Source: Cylindrodendrum hubeiense
Taxonomy: Eukaryota; Ascomycota; Sordariomycetes; Hypocreales; Nectriaceae
Length of the DNA: 64,000 bases
Assembly: GCA_014621425.1 (NCBI GenBank)
Contig: JAANBB010000079.1
Coordinates: 1 to 64,000 of the forward strand
Direction of reading: 5' to 3'
The notes beneath the pieces are model-generated. The model saw nothing but the letters and a program-made list of their open reading frames with translations, had not been told where the DNA came from and did no database searches. A program made the translations under genes and the position numbers. Below are positions 47,224 to 58,849 of this stretch, piece after piece. Position 1 is the stretch's first letter, and every line of letters starts with the position of its first letter.

Positions 47224-48201
47224 CCACTCCAGAGAAGGTGGTCTACTAGTTAGAACGAATGCAAGACAGGGTGTAAGGGGAGTAGTCCCACCATCCGGCT
47301 ACTTGCTCCCAGTGAAGCCTAGGAGGATGAAAACACAATTGGTTAGTTAAATCGTAAATCAAACATCTCTGTATAAGGCTTAAAATTTGACATCCGAACA
47401 TAATCAAGTCGGTGATACCTAGTACGCTATAATGAGTCTAGAGCTCGGCGCCATGAGCTTGAAGATCTACAGTCCTCTACAGTCCCATCTAAGCATATAC
47501 CATCCCACTCAGCGTCACCACATACTAAATTCATCGACTCAGGGGTAAGCCAGCTAGATCTCCCCAGAGTTCTTAGCTGGCGTCCGACTGTTCTGCCGAC
47601 ACAAACCCATGACCGGTTTATGCATTGATAACCTGACCGTTACACAAAAAATCTGAGGAGCTAAGCAAGTCTTGACCTTGAGATCTATCGGCGCCACGTT
47701 TCCACATGCTTAGAAATACAAGACATGCGAAACCAGCAGTGATGAGCACCTGAAATCCACATCAAGATCCTATTTCTCATCGGACTAGCCACTGACACCT
47801 ACTCGGAGTTAACGTCGTCCCGTATCTCGAATTCATTTCACTGATGCAATGGCTTGAGAAACCGGTGACTAGTCTTCTTGGCATAGCAAGACATTAACTT
47901 TGCTGCGCCTCCCTCCTCACTGCAGCAGTCAAGGAAACTCAACTCTCCGCCTACGGCCGCGTGTACAATCATCCCAAACCCTGTCCAGTCTTTTGCTCTT
48001 TCAGCTTCATCCGGCTTGGCAAGTCTCGGCAGATCCGGTGGTTATTGTTCTTAGCATAGCAAGACTAGGAGTCACAGCATATAAATACCCCTCCAAGTCG
48101 CTTCTGATTAAAGGCGAGAAACCTCATCGCATCATCAACCTTCTTCTTCTCCTTCTACAGTATTCTCATCCTCACCCAACTTATATCATTTCATCTAAAC
48201 G
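47224..48201. other. Intergenic, 978 bp, with the alcohol dehydrogenase promoter
   Basis: Contains a TATA-like catataaata at 48078-48087 and a CT-rich tract just before ATG 48202, both usual for well-expressed fungal genes. Otherwise nothing was recognised. Confidence 0.5.
48078..48087 (+). promoter_or_regulatory. TATA-like box of the alcohol dehydrogenase gene
   Basis: The sequence catataaata lies about 115 bp before ATG 48202. A pyrimidine-rich tract (ccttcttcttctccttct) sits between it and the start codon, typical of fungal transcription start regions. Confidence 0.45.
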
Positions 48202-49387
48202 ATGGCACTCAACTTGACACTAAATTCCACCATGCGGGGAGTCATGTGGGAAGGAGTATTGCAAAATGTTGCTATTCGGAACCTTCCCATCCCGAAGATT
48301 ACTGCTCCCACCGATGCTCTTGTTCGCGTTCGATACGCAGGTATCTGCGGAACGGATATCCATATCACCAATGGATACTCTCCCAGGGAGGATTCCGCGT
48401 GGAGCCTTGGCCATGAAGCCATGGGGATTGTCGAGTACATCGGCAATGCAGTAAACGAAGTATCAGTGGGGGACTACGTCGTCGTTCCAGATGGCGTACA
48501 TACTGCCTCGTTCCAAATGGTACCAGAAGTAATGGAATGGTACGGCACCCAGTTGGGTGGCGCCCAATGTAAGTCGCCTCGAGTCCTCAGTGGTACAATG
48601 TTGAAACTAATGCATTACATGACAATTAGCTGAGTACGTGCGTGTTCCCCACGCCGACTACAACTTGATTCCAATCCCCGACTCGGATACCCTGAATTCC
48701 ACTCGGGAAATCGATTACTTGTTCGTCGGCGATATCTTTGCCACGGCCTGGACGTCTCTCAACTTTGCTGGGTTTGAAAGTGGCGACACAGTGGCTATCT
48801 TCGGCGCAGGCCCTGTTGGCCTCCTTGCCGCACACTCCGCTCTGATTCGCGGTGCATCGAAAGCGTATGTGGTCGATTACGTTCCAGACCGCTTAGCACT
48901 TGCGGCCTCTATTGGTGCTATACCTATCGACTTTACTGTATCCGACCCGGTGGAGCAAATCTTGGCCTTGGAGCCAGACGGTGTTCGACGGTCGATTGAC
49001 GCAGTAGGGTTCGAGGCAGTCAATGCAACACTCGACATCCAAACCGACATCGTCATCCGAAACATGGTTGCCGTCACTGGGTACAATGGGGGTTTAGGTG
49101 GAGTTGGCGTTTACCATAACCTCGATGGCCTTGAGGAAAGCCGTACAGGAACACATATCCCTTCCCACATTGAATTTCCTATTTCAGAGTTCTTCACCAA
49201 AGGATTGAGTTGGGGTAACGGACCAGTGGATGTGAAAGTGGTGGCACCAGAGCTCGTGAGGCTTATTAACGAGGGGATAGCAAGACCTAGCTTCATTGTC
49301 AGCAGTGTAGTTGGGATTGAGGAAGCGCCCGATGCATATCGACGGTTTACTAACAAGGAGGAAATCAAGGCTGTCATCCGTTTCTAG
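48202..49387 (+). CDS. Zinc-type medium-chain alcohol dehydrogenase
   Basis: Exons are 48202-48568 and 48630-49387 (61-bp intron), giving 374 aa. The catalytic zinc site is visible in YAGICGTDIH (Cys49) and LGHEAMG (His71, Glu72). The Rossmann motif is IFGAGPVGLLA. The four-cysteine structural zinc loop found in classical ADHs is missing; the region reads instead VVVPDGVHTASFQMVPEVME. Members with this layout oxidise varied alcohols or polyols with NAD(P). The substrate is unknown. No targeting signal is seen. Confidence 0.88.
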
Positions 49388-50146
49388 TTGATGGTTCGCA
49401 TGCACATGCACCCTGAACTAGTTGGATGCACGCGACGGTCAACACTTTCAACTATATAAACCCAAAGCGAATGGTTCTAGTTTGCAAGAGTATTAGGTTG
49501 CATACCACATAGTTCAAAGTTATGCATCATGTGTTGGAGAGAGATGACTCCATGGGTGGCCTGGAGGGTGGGATTGGACGGTCGTTTAGGGCAGGGATGC
49601 ATTTTCTGTGCGGCTATGGACTTGGATCTCCCAATGTTGTGGCTTTTGGCACCAAATCAACTCACAATGGCCATTGTTTCTTTTTGTATTGTCTGATAAC
49701 GTATCTTTGATTTAGAAAACAAAAGAAAAATACACATTTTATTGCAGTGAACAAGTTTTCCAAGCTTACGCGCTTATTGATGTCTGGGAAAGGCACAAGA
49801 CATGGTCAGAGACCCAACAACCAACCCACCAAAAGCAGGTATTGTGACTATGATAATGCCGGCACCAAGGCAATATGTCCGCAATGTCAGTGATAGTATA
49901 GACAAAAAGCTCGCAAGGTGAATACAAATAGACTAGACGAACAGATACCATCAACTGGTATTATCTGATCAAACGGATCACAATATAATACCACAAGAAT
50001 AGACTAAAGCACATAAATTCAGCTTAATAGAAAATCTACTGCTGGGTACACATGACGATGCTTCGCTGACGTATGAAGGTTAAGAATCCGGATGAATCTA
50101 ACCGCGATCCCTCAATCCTACCCTGCAGCCTTCAACGACTGACTAG
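49388..50146. other. Intergenic, 759 bp
   Basis: 3' flank of the dehydrogenase. It becomes AT-rich after about 49,680. No gene was recognised. Confidence 0.5.
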
Positions 50147-50830
50147 TTGACCTCATCAAGGAGCCTCAATACCTACCGGAATATCCTAAAAAGAGATAGC
50201 CGCCTCAAATGGACTCACATCCTGACTGACACACCAATCAAGAACGACTTAACCGGCATTTCACACCAGAAAACCAGCTATCCCCAACACACAACTAATA
50301 CTAGTGATGGCAACAACCCTCAAGACTTGCTTGATAATAATGCGGGCAGTGTTAAGCTCGTGATGGAAATTTTCATGCTGGGTCCTCGAGCCATTAAATC
50401 TGAGGATACCCCGAAGGCGTTCAACGTCCTTGATGTTGACCCAGAGGACCTTGACGCAGAGAATTATTTCCCCAAGCCAGACTGGTCTAATAAGAGTTAG
50501 GAGCCCGGTACGCCGCAGTCAGATTCTGGACAGTAGGATACCGTGCACAAGAATGGAATGAGGATAAAGAGCACCAGAAGGATAAGGATGACGTGCAGAC
50601 GTCGTTCGCTGACACCTGGACTGATACTTTGTGTTGGGGAACTGCTCTGTCTGGGATGGCCAAGATCCTGAGGGTATTGGACAAGAGGTTCAATGATCTC
50701 TATATGGGGGCTCCGCTAACCACTAAGTGGGGAATGCAGGGTACTTGAAGCCGAACTGCCGGCTCAGATGACGTGCTCATGTACATTATGTGCTGAATTG
50801 ATGTTGTCGTGTTCAAAAGCCCCGTCCCAA
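50147..50830 (+). mobile_element. Repeat family R1, copy c: coding relic of a transposable element
   Basis: An open frame from 50147 to 50500 (117 aa, ending NYFPKPDWSNKS) is followed one frame over by RYAAVRFWTVGYRAQEWNED and on to KWGMQGT-stop at about 50748, so one frameshift near 50500 separates the halves. The 3' part and about 80 bp beyond it (to gtcccaaggg, about 50830) recur, heavily mutated, in copy b at 39490-39690. Repetition plus decay identifies a mobile element. Terminal segments in copies a and b suggest an LTR type, but no reverse transcriptase or integrase is present to prove it. Confidence 0.6.
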
Positions 50831-51297
50831 GGGATTGATCGTCATGGAGTAAAGTTTAAAGGAAATTAGGCATTTACAAGCAGGGTTGTTTTGTGGATAG
50901 ATATGAAACATGATGTCGATCATGGTGACGAATTCCGGGTCTTGAGGATAGGAGGGTTGTTTTGCAGCTAGTGAGTTATTGGTGACGCGCGCCATGACGT
51001 TGCTCTGCTGTTTCAAGTTCATGTCTATAATTTGCTAGATCTCAATACGCTTCACCTTTAGTGATTTGTCACTCCAGCGAAAGAGAATTGTACGGGCGAC
51101 TGAGTCAAGAGCCCTGCACAGACGTCGTCACCCTCTGCGTAACACTCACCAAAAAGAAGTGTTACTCATTTCGCAGTTAATCATGAACGCAAATACCATG
51201 AAACGTCAAATATAGCGCGGGTATAAATCTGCGTGCCATGCAAGGTAAAAGAAGACAGACTGTGATCTCATCCTCTTGAACTAAGACAACTATCAAC
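50831..51297. other. Intergenic, 467 bp
   Basis: Promoter of the beta-propeller gene. No feature beyond that was recognised. Confidence 0.5.
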
Positions 51298-52607
51298 ATG
51301 GCGACGAAATCTTCCCTGCTTTGTTTACTGGCATTTAGTGGCAATGTCCTGTGTGACACTCACTATTTGTTTTCTGGGTTCTTTTCTGGCGATAATATCG
51401 TTGCCCTCGAGTTTGATGACACAGCATCTACCTTGTCCGTCATAAACAACATTACCACCGACGCCTCGGAAGGGTCTAAATGGATTGCTCTTGATGTTAG
51501 ATGACTATCGAAACACATAGCGCAGAGACGGATGAACTAATGATATTTCTAGGGGAGTAATGAGAATCTATACGTCGCCACCACTGGCTACATTCAAAGC
51601 TATAGCATAACATCTGATCTCGACCTTCAATATCAGAGCAATATCAGTCTTTCTTCGAATTGTATGTTAAGTATTTACAAAGTTACCATAAGTGAGGATA
51701 GCTAATGTTGAGACTATGTTTCAAGGCACGAACGCCAATTTCATTGTTGCTTCAACCGCCGAGCCCTTTACTGTCTTCGGCGCTCCTTACAGCACTGGCT
51801 GCTCATCGCTCGCTATATCAGTTGATTCAGGTGTCCTGGACACATCTTTTGCGAGTCTGGAATATGACAGTACGGCTGGGGTCCATGGTCTTGCTTTGAG
51901 CCCGGCCTCCGACTTCGTTTATTCCGCGGATGACATGGGCAATGCAGTTTGGGTCCATTCTTATGACAACTCGTCTGGGGCAGTTGAAGAGGTGCAGCGC
52001 CTGTCTGCCCCTACTGGTGCCAACCCTAGACACTTGGCCGTGCACCCGAACGGCCTCTTTGTTTTCGTCGTATATGAAGAGCTGAGTGAGATCGCTGTGT
52101 ACAGCAGAGACATTGCCAGCGGCGAGCTTATAAGCACAAACACTACGTATTCTCTCATTCCTCCCAGTAAGTACTTCTTGAATGAGATTTGTTAATTTTA
52201 AAGCTTATCAAATTCTAGCATTCACCAACACCTCTTCCTACTGGGCGGACGAAGTTCTTCTTTCAGTACCCAACACCAATGGCAATGCTAAGTCACCCAA
52301 GTATCTCATTTGCGGTACGCGCTCCCATGAGACATCTGCTCCTGGTTACGTGGCCGTATTCTCTCTTGATTCTGTCACTGGTAACATTGTCGATCAGTTA
52401 TTCATTTTACCCACCACTTCTAGCGGTGGGTCGGCAAATGCCGTCTCCCCCTCCAAGTTCAGTGAGGACTACTTTGCTATCACTGATAGCGCCTCCAATT
52501 TTGTGGAGGTTTGGAAGATAGAGACGGGAGCAGCGAATTCGACGGCTTCGACTGTTGCCCATTTAGACCTCGATACTGGCCCTGCGAATGTGGTCTGGCT
52601 GAATTAA
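51298..52607 (+). CDS. Secreted beta-propeller lactonase / carboxy-cis,cis-muconate cyclase-like protein
   Basis: Exons are 51298-51495, 51553-51661, 51702-52166 and 52219-52607, giving 386 aa; introns of 57, 40 and 52 bp keep frame. A signal peptide (MATKSSLLCLLAFSGNVLC) leads to repeated blade sequences. Hallmarks of the family are GVHGLALSPASDFVYSADD, NPRHLAVHPNGLFVFVVYEE and the C-terminal EDYFAITDSASNFVEVWKI. Relatives lactonise 3-carboxymuconate in the protocatechuate pathway or hydrolyse lactones; secreted versions are uncharacterised. The middle 40-bp intron is very short but has a good donor (gtatgt). Its 3' end abuts a decayed gene on the other strand. Confidence 0.85.
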
Positions 52608-53776
52608 GACTGAGTATTATATAGAGTTGATATACAATATATAGACCACGTGATGAGGAGGCTGGAGTCGAGGAGGTTGGAGAGTGATTTGATGGTCTGG
52701 ATGCGGACGATTTGGATGACGAAGACGAATATGCCCATTGCGAAGAGGCCGAGGAGGACGAGCTTTTGCGGTTGGGTATTTGGAGCTTGAGCAGAGTTGG
52801 AAAGGGGAGCACCATACTCAGGTAGTTATTAGCACCCACGCGACCGCGTTGAGAAAATTGACTTACATCATGATATCGAAGACGATGGTCAGAGAGGCCA
52901 TTGTCGTATATATGCGCACACAATCGATGCATAATTCCTATGTGACACTGGGGGGTCCCATTGTTTCCTGACCTGAGGAGGAACTCGTGTTAAGCTTGAT
53001 CCAAGTTGACGTCGTCCATTTCCAGACTTACCGGCGTGCACAGGTTGATCTGAGCAGTGAAAAATGACATGTGGAACAAAGTGCATGTCACGGCAACGCC
53101 AATAGTCGTGTTGTACCAGAGGCCCGCCGCCATGAATCGCATATAGGATAACAGCAGACTCAGCGTAAAGCCAAGAATGCTAGATACGTAGCTTTTCACC
53201 GTGTTGGCGTCTCGATATCGTCGTGGGGAAAGGACGTGGTTTCTTACAATGGCACGCCGATAAATTGCAGCTGTGGGTTGTGTTAGTTGTGGTAATCGGA
53301 GGCGATGGATAGGTTGCTTACTAGCATGAAATTATAATATTTCTCCAGGAGCATATCGTCAATACTCTTCAGTCCCAGACCCCATTTTGTTTCTGTGCTC
53401 TGTCTTAATCGGTTGACAATGGCCATATTTGATGTAGTTTGATGTAATGACGCTCACGCATAATCGTCACAGCTGCAAAGCCACAGCCCGTAACCTAAAC
53501 TTATGGTCAGTAGAGGCTCCAAGCCCAGATGCAGATCTCCTACCCATGTCGCAACGCTGATCCAGTCATCTGAAGGCCGGGGAATCAGTCGAGGGTCAAA
53601 AGAACAAGATATCAGCGATGTTATGTACCTACTCCAAACGCTTTGAGCATGAATACCCTTACTTATACTCATAGGCCGACCGTCAATAGTGCAACAGCCG
53701 TGAAAACGATGGCCAGAGAGGTGATTTGAGGACCGGTGGTGGGAGGTTCGCCCAGCACATTGTACGTCCAGCCCAT
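52608..53776 (-). pseudogene. Rhodopsin/PTH11-type seven-helix membrane protein, dead
   Basis: From ATG 53776 the minus strand reads VLGEPPTTGPQITSLAIVF and on through ALLTVGL, a usual start for fungal rhodopsin-domain proteins. Exon pieces with matching splice sites follow: DDWISVATW, VTGCGFAAVTIM, TKWGLGLKSIDDM, YRDANTVKSYVSSILG, FFTAQINLCTP and KLVLLGLFAMGIFVFVIQIV. Damage includes TGA at 53671-53669 and TAA at 53665-53663, loss of about one helix near 53240-53262, frameshifts near 52940-52955 and 52761-52770, and a missing C-terminus where the locus meets the lactonase-like gene. So it cannot encode a full receptor-like protein. Confidence 0.78.
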
Positions 53777-55023
53777 TACTGCAATTGAAGAGTCGAAAGC
53801 AGAACTTGAATATGAAGGGGGGGGGGGGGGAGACAAAAGAAATAGAGCAGCAAAAGAGATAACAGAAAAGATAGAGCAGGCTACCCAACCTGCTCAAACC
53901 AAGGAGGAAAACGTGATTGAGAAAAGACACGTCCCCTCTCAAATGGTAAACCAGGGTTGCTGCAGGCATAACGCTTAAACTAGCAGGTATTGCAACATCT
54001 TCGGACACGATACTGCAACATTCAGAGAGTGTGGGCATGCCTAACACGGGCAAAAAGTCTGCCTGTTGGCTGTCTCCCTGGGCATATAAAACACGGGACT
54101 CGCTGAAGTGACAACCACCAGCATGCGCCGCGCGCAAGTGGGAATCAAGGGGCATTCAGTAAAATAACGCCCTGCTTTGTGATGACATATTAACTTAGAG
54201 TTTACTAAATCTCGTGTCACCTGAGTCCAAGGTGCGATAATTTTGCCTGCTGATTGATAGCTAACTGAGACTCATGTAATTGTACTATGTGCCCCACTCA
54301 GGTTGTGTTTTCAGTCATTAACCGAGGTCGGCAGCCGTCAACCTGTCTCAAGCTAGTCCTCGTAGGTAGAAGACTTCGTAATCACTGAAGAATTTTGGAA
54401 CTTTACTGTATTGGGCGGAAGGAGGGAGTGTGGGGTAAAGTCCAAGCTCCCGTTCTGTTAGATGTTGGGGTGAATTGTGTGTTTTTCATCCATCTGTTTG
54501 AGAGGTTAGGGCAAGCCTTTTATGCCTTTTTTATACCATGTATCATCAACTAGAAGCTGCGTACTAAGCCTATGGCAATAGTTGGTAACTGTCATCTTTA
54601 ATGGCGATATTCCTATCAGTCGTTCTAGTTCTCCAAGGGGCTTCTTGCCACTATTCAACACGTTCCCTGGGGCTGGAACAAGCACGAACGGGTTCACCGC
54701 CGAATCCGTTCTTAATCTCCATTGTCAGGGTACCAGGCCCCCCTGTCAGCGACAGCCATAGAGGCACGGCCACATGGTTCATTAAAATAACCCCTGCATG
54801 TTATTGTGCTGCGAGATAAAACTCAATATCTCTTCCCCAAGAATGTTCCATTCATGCGCGAGTTCTCTTCAGGTCCCCAGAAGACGAGCCGTGGCACCAA
54901 TTGCTTGCTTCATTTCCCTCAAGACGACCTAACAGGTAATGACACCCCATCTTTCACCTTTCTATTTCCCAATGCTCACATTCTGCCTCTAGGGCTACCT
55001 CGTTTCTGAACGTAGCACCGACA
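53777..55023. other. Intergenic, about 1.25 kb, with a 14-G run
   Basis: Contains a 14-base G run at 53817-53830 near the 5' end of the dead rhodopsin-type gene. Long frames here (for example 53454-54155, minus) have no domain. The last part is the promoter of the FAD oxidase. Confidence 0.5.
53817..53830 (+). repeat. Homopolymer run of 14 G
   Basis: Fourteen consecutive G residues, directly visible. Prone to slippage in cells and in sequencing, so the exact length is uncertain. Confidence 0.9.
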
Positions 55024-56834
55024 ATGAAAATTGTTAGCTTTCTGACGGCGGCGATTGCCATTGCAACCGCCCAAGGATATGCCACTGCGTCTAGCTGCAA
55101 ATGCTTCCCGGGCGACAGCTGCTGGCCTTTGGACAATGAGTGGAGGAGCCTCAACTCGTCCGTCAATGGCCGGCTGATCAAGACGATGCCACTGGGATCT
55201 CCTTGCCATGACCCCACGTACGATGCTGAGGAGTGCAAGTATCTCCAGAGCCAATGGCAATCGCCTGAGATTCAGTAAGTTCGTCACGTAAACCAGTTGC
55301 TTGGGACACCCAACAGTTTGCTACCCCCCCTATGTATATAAAACAAAAAGACACTACCAGTTTGTTGACGCACACTCAATTAAGCATGGGCTCTTCTTCC
55401 TCTGTCATGGCCCCTTGGTTCGCCAACCAAAGCTGCGACCCCTTTCAACCTCGCTCCCGCGCGTGCGAACTCGGCAACTACGTCCGCTACGCCGTCGAGG
55501 CCCGCACTAAGGCCGACATCGTCAACGCCATCAACTTTGCCCGCAACAACAACATTCGTTTTGTCATCCGTAACACAGGCCATGATTACAACGGCCGCTC
55601 CACAGGTGCCGGTGCCCTCTCTGTCTGGACGCATCGCTTGAAAGACACCGAGTTCATCGATTACAACGCGAACGGCTACAAGGGCAAGGCTGTCACTCTC
55701 GGTGCCGGTGTTCAGGGCTTTGATATCCTCAGCGCGGGCCACGATGCGAGATACGTCGTCGTCGGAGGCGAGTGTCCCACCGTTGGTATCACGGGCGGAT
55801 ACACCCAAGGTGGTGGTCACTCTGCCCTCAGCTCGACTTTCGGTCTCTCGGCGCAGAACACGCTCGAATACGAAGTCATTACCGCCGATTCAGGTATCGT
55901 CACTGCCTCGTCTACCGAGAACTCTGATCTCTTCTGGGCTCTCAATGGTGGCGGTGGCGGTAACTGGGGCGTTGTTCTCTCTATGACTGTCAAGGCATTC
56001 CCCGATGCCAAGGTGGGCGGTGCAACCCTGGCCTTCTTCACTACCAACAACAACCAGGCAACCTTTTACGAGGGCATCGAAACTTTTCACTCCAAGCTCC
56101 CCGCAATGGTCGACACTGGTTCCATGGTTATATACTACTTTACCAACACCTTCTTCCAAATTTCTCCCTTAACCGCCTACAACAAGACTAAGGAGGAAGT
56201 TCAGACTATTCTTGCGCCTTTTGTCAAGTCTCTGAATGAGTTGGGCATCAACTACACAGTTACCTACAGCCAGACGGACTCGTACTACGATCATTATGAC
56301 ACATTCTTCGGCCCCTTACCCGTCGGTGCCATTCAAGTCGGCATCGCCCAGTACGGCGGCCGTCTCATTCCCCGCGATACCATAGTCAACAACAATGCTG
56401 CGCTCACCGAGACCGCCAAGAGTATCGTCGAGCAGGGAGTCACCTGGATCGGCGTCGGCACAAACGTCTCCCCCTTTAGCAACTCCAAGACCCAATCTGT
56501 GCTGCCCGCCTGGAACAAAGCTCTCGTTCACGCCACTCTGACGACACCCTGGAACTTTACCGCCCCTTGGTCTGAGATGCTCAATCTTCAGAACCTCATG
56601 ACCGAGAAGATTATGCCTGAGATTGAAGCCGTTACCCCTGGAAGTGGGGCTTATATGAACGAGGCTGATTTCCGTCAGCCTAGATTTCAGTCTGAGTTCT
56701 TTGGCAGCAATTATGGCCGGCTGCTCACGATTAAGAAGAAGTGGGACAGTCACGGCTTTTTCTACGCTCGCAACGCTGTTGGCAGTGAGCAGTGGTCTGT
56801 TGCTGAGAATAGCAGGATGTGTGAGGTCAAATAG
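55024..56834 (+). CDS. Secreted FAD-linked oxidase, berberine-bridge-enzyme type
   Basis: Exons are 55024-55274 and 55385-56834 (110-bp intron), giving 566 aa. A signal peptide (MKIVSFLTAAIAIATAQGYA) is followed by SSCKCFPGDSCWP, usual at the start of fungal secreted members. The FAD domain has RNTGHDYNGRS (His150, likely 8-alpha attachment) and GGECPTVGITGG (Cys214, likely 6-S attachment), so the flavin is probably bound at two points. GGGGGNWGVV and a C-terminal BBE motif (NYGRLLTIKKKWD, later VGSEQW) complete the family signature. Relatives oxidise sugars or tailor secondary metabolites. No biosynthetic backbone gene lies nearby, so an extracellular carbohydrate oxidase role is as likely. 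Confidence 0.9.
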
Positions 56835-57382
56835 GTTTACCAATAGTTATAAGAACGTGACTAAACCCTTTGTTGTATAGAACAACTAGAAGTCAATCCA
56901 AGCACCAGTGCCTCTGTTATTCTTTATAAAAAATTCCCAATGAGGCTTGAGGCAAAGAGAGACGAAATTGGGCGAGTAATACTCACCTGCAGAAAACCTG
57001 CTGTTATCAAAGATCCACTGTCCGGCCTCACTATTAGCGACAGCTTAATTCACCTCCTCAAACCGTCTGATGGTAAGAAATAGTCATTGTTTGTAGAAGA
57101 TAATGTTTAGAGATACGTGACTTCAGTATAACTTGCCCCCCTATCCTTTAGGTAAGGGAGTTAAAGGAGTTATTTACTATATTAATGTTATAAAACATGA
57201 AAAATAAAAACACAAAGGTAACTTAAAGGCCACGCTGTGGTGGGACTAAGGTAGGCTTCTATTTCTAGTAGTGCGAACTTTAACTCTTTATTAACGGTAT
57301 TATATTCATATTGTCACTTACGAGCGCTTTATACAGCCTGAGATGTTAAAAGAGTAATAGTTGAAACAGATGAAAAGTTGCA
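56835..57382. other. Intergenic, AT-rich, between convergent genes
   Basis: About 0.55 kb between the oxidase stop and the SMI1/KNR4 stop. AT-rich, no gene. Confidence 0.55.
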
Positions 57383-58849
57383 TTATTCCTCAACTTTTCT
57401 CCTCTTAATCCTATCAGGTTTAGGCTGATCATCCCTGCAGCTATACGAAATACTCCCAGCTTCTCTCTCCGCTTCACCCTCCCAAACGCCTATCGCTACT
57501 TTACGGACACGCGCTTGTAGAAACTGTGTAAAGGTACCAAAAGCTTCATTCTCTCCTTCGTCCATCTCTATTACAACCCACTCGAGCCTTTCAAATGCCT
57601 TCCAGCTGCCGTACCTTGAGACAATGAGATTGTCAGTATGTCTCTTCACATCATCCGGCGTCTCCGGGCTCTCTATGACCTGTTTGTACGCCTCGAGCGT
57701 CTTCTTAGTGACTGACGGAGTGATGAACCAAGTCTGGAAGATATCGTAGGATCCAAGCAGAATTGGCTTCTCGTGGCTCGGCCATTCGCGTCCGTCTGAG
57801 AGTTCCAGATCCATGAATCCAGCTATGGTCTCATGCAGCTCAACGGGAAGATCGTCCACGTATAGCTCTCCCCAGTCAAGCTCATCAACTCCAAATATGG
57901 GGCTATCCAGGTGGTAGCCGTTCCATGTGCGGCCAAATCCGTTACTGATCGTTAAAAACTCCTTGTAGTCATCTGGTAGGGAAACATCAAGCTTGCACTC
58001 AAGGGCTGATATTTGCTCGTCCGTCGCAGGCGGTAGGACGAACAATGATTCGGGAACATTCTCCCCCATCTCCTCATATTGACCCCTAGTATTCGTTCTC
58101 GTGTTGCGGTCCAAGGCCTCTAGAAGCTCCCTAATCGATTTCTTTTCAGTAACATGTGTCTTGCGGCCTTTCTTTACGCGTTCGGTAAACGACTCAATGG
58201 CTTCTTTGCCGAGAGCTTCGAGCTTGTCCATGTCAACAGGAATCTTGCGAGCCAAGGCCCCAGTAGCAAGAAGGCCCCAGATGTCCCGACGCTGGATGAG
58301 ATACTCAATGGCGTGGTTCGCGTGCATCCTCGTGGAGATAAGACCAAGGGCTTTCTGAACGTTTGGATCTGCCTCAATTTCCTCGATCGGGGGCGTGTGC
58401 TTTGATACTAGTCGAGTCGCGAGCGCCAACGCGTCAACAAGGGCTTTGCTCCGCCCCCTAGCTTCGCCTCCTGTGCTGTCATCGCAGCCGTCAGCAGTCA
58501 TAAATAGGACTCCCAACTCTGACGGATCATCCACGGCGTCGCTCTCATTTTCGAAATCCGGGGTGATCGCTTCGACGATCTTGGCCAGCTCAGTTTCTGT
58601 CCTCTCCTCTAGAGGGATTTCATCTGGCCATTGGTCTGCTTCCGCGAAAGCAAACTTGAGAGGGCGGATTTGGCGGAGCTGCCACTCCGAGGAATATTGA
58701 GAGAGGAGGAGTGATATCAATGTTTTGGCTGTTTCGATTTGGCCTAGGACAGCGAATTCTTTGGCCAGTTCATGCATGGAGCGGTATACATATCCCAGAT
58801 CTGGGTCTGTCAAGATGGCGTCGGCGTCAAATTTCTTGAAAGAGGCCAT
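57383..58849 (-). CDS. SMI1/KNR4-domain protein
   Basis: A single exon. I chose ATG 58849 (MASFKKFDADAIL), giving 488 aa; an upstream in-frame ATG at 58939 would add 30 unlikely residues. The N-terminal half is helical, with a TPR-like LAKEFAVLGQIETAKTLISL stretch. The SMI1/KNR4 fold begins at about residue 300: PPATDEQISALECKLDVSLP, then DDYKEFLTISNGFGRTWNG, the family's hallmark. The C-terminus carries KPDRIKRRKVEE, a possible nuclear signal. In yeast Knr4/Smi1 links cell-wall synthesis to MAPK signalling; more widely this superfamily includes partner-binding proteins. The exact role is unknown. Confidence 0.87.
   Translation of the reverse strand: MASFKKFDADAILTDPDLGYVYRSMHELAKEFAVLGQIETAKTLISLLLSQYSSEWQLRQIRPLKFAFAEADQWPDEIPLEERTETELAKIVEAITPDFENESDAVDDPSELGVLFMTADGCDDSTGGEARGRSKALVDALALATRLVSKHTPPIEEIEADPNVQKALGLISTRMHANHAIEYLIQRRDIWGLLATGALARKIPVDMDKLEALGKEAIESFTERVKKGRKTHVTEKKSIRELLEALDRNTRTNTRGQYEEMGENVPESLFVLPPATDEQISALECKLDVSLPDDYKEFLTISNGFGRTWNGYHLDSPIFGVDELDWGELYVDDLPVELHETIAGFMDLELSDGREWPSHEKPILLGSYDIFQTWFITPSVTKKTLEAYKQVIESPETPDDVKRHTDNLIVSRYGSWKAFERLEWVVIEMDEGENEAFGTFTQFLQARVRKVAIGVWEGEAEREAGSISYSCRDDQPKPDRIKRRKVEE

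Noticed and set aside
53454..54155. 233-codon minus-strand open frame
   Set aside because: It overlaps the exons of the dead rhodopsin-type gene. The recognisable protein in this region is supplied by spliced pieces, and the rest of the frame has no motif.
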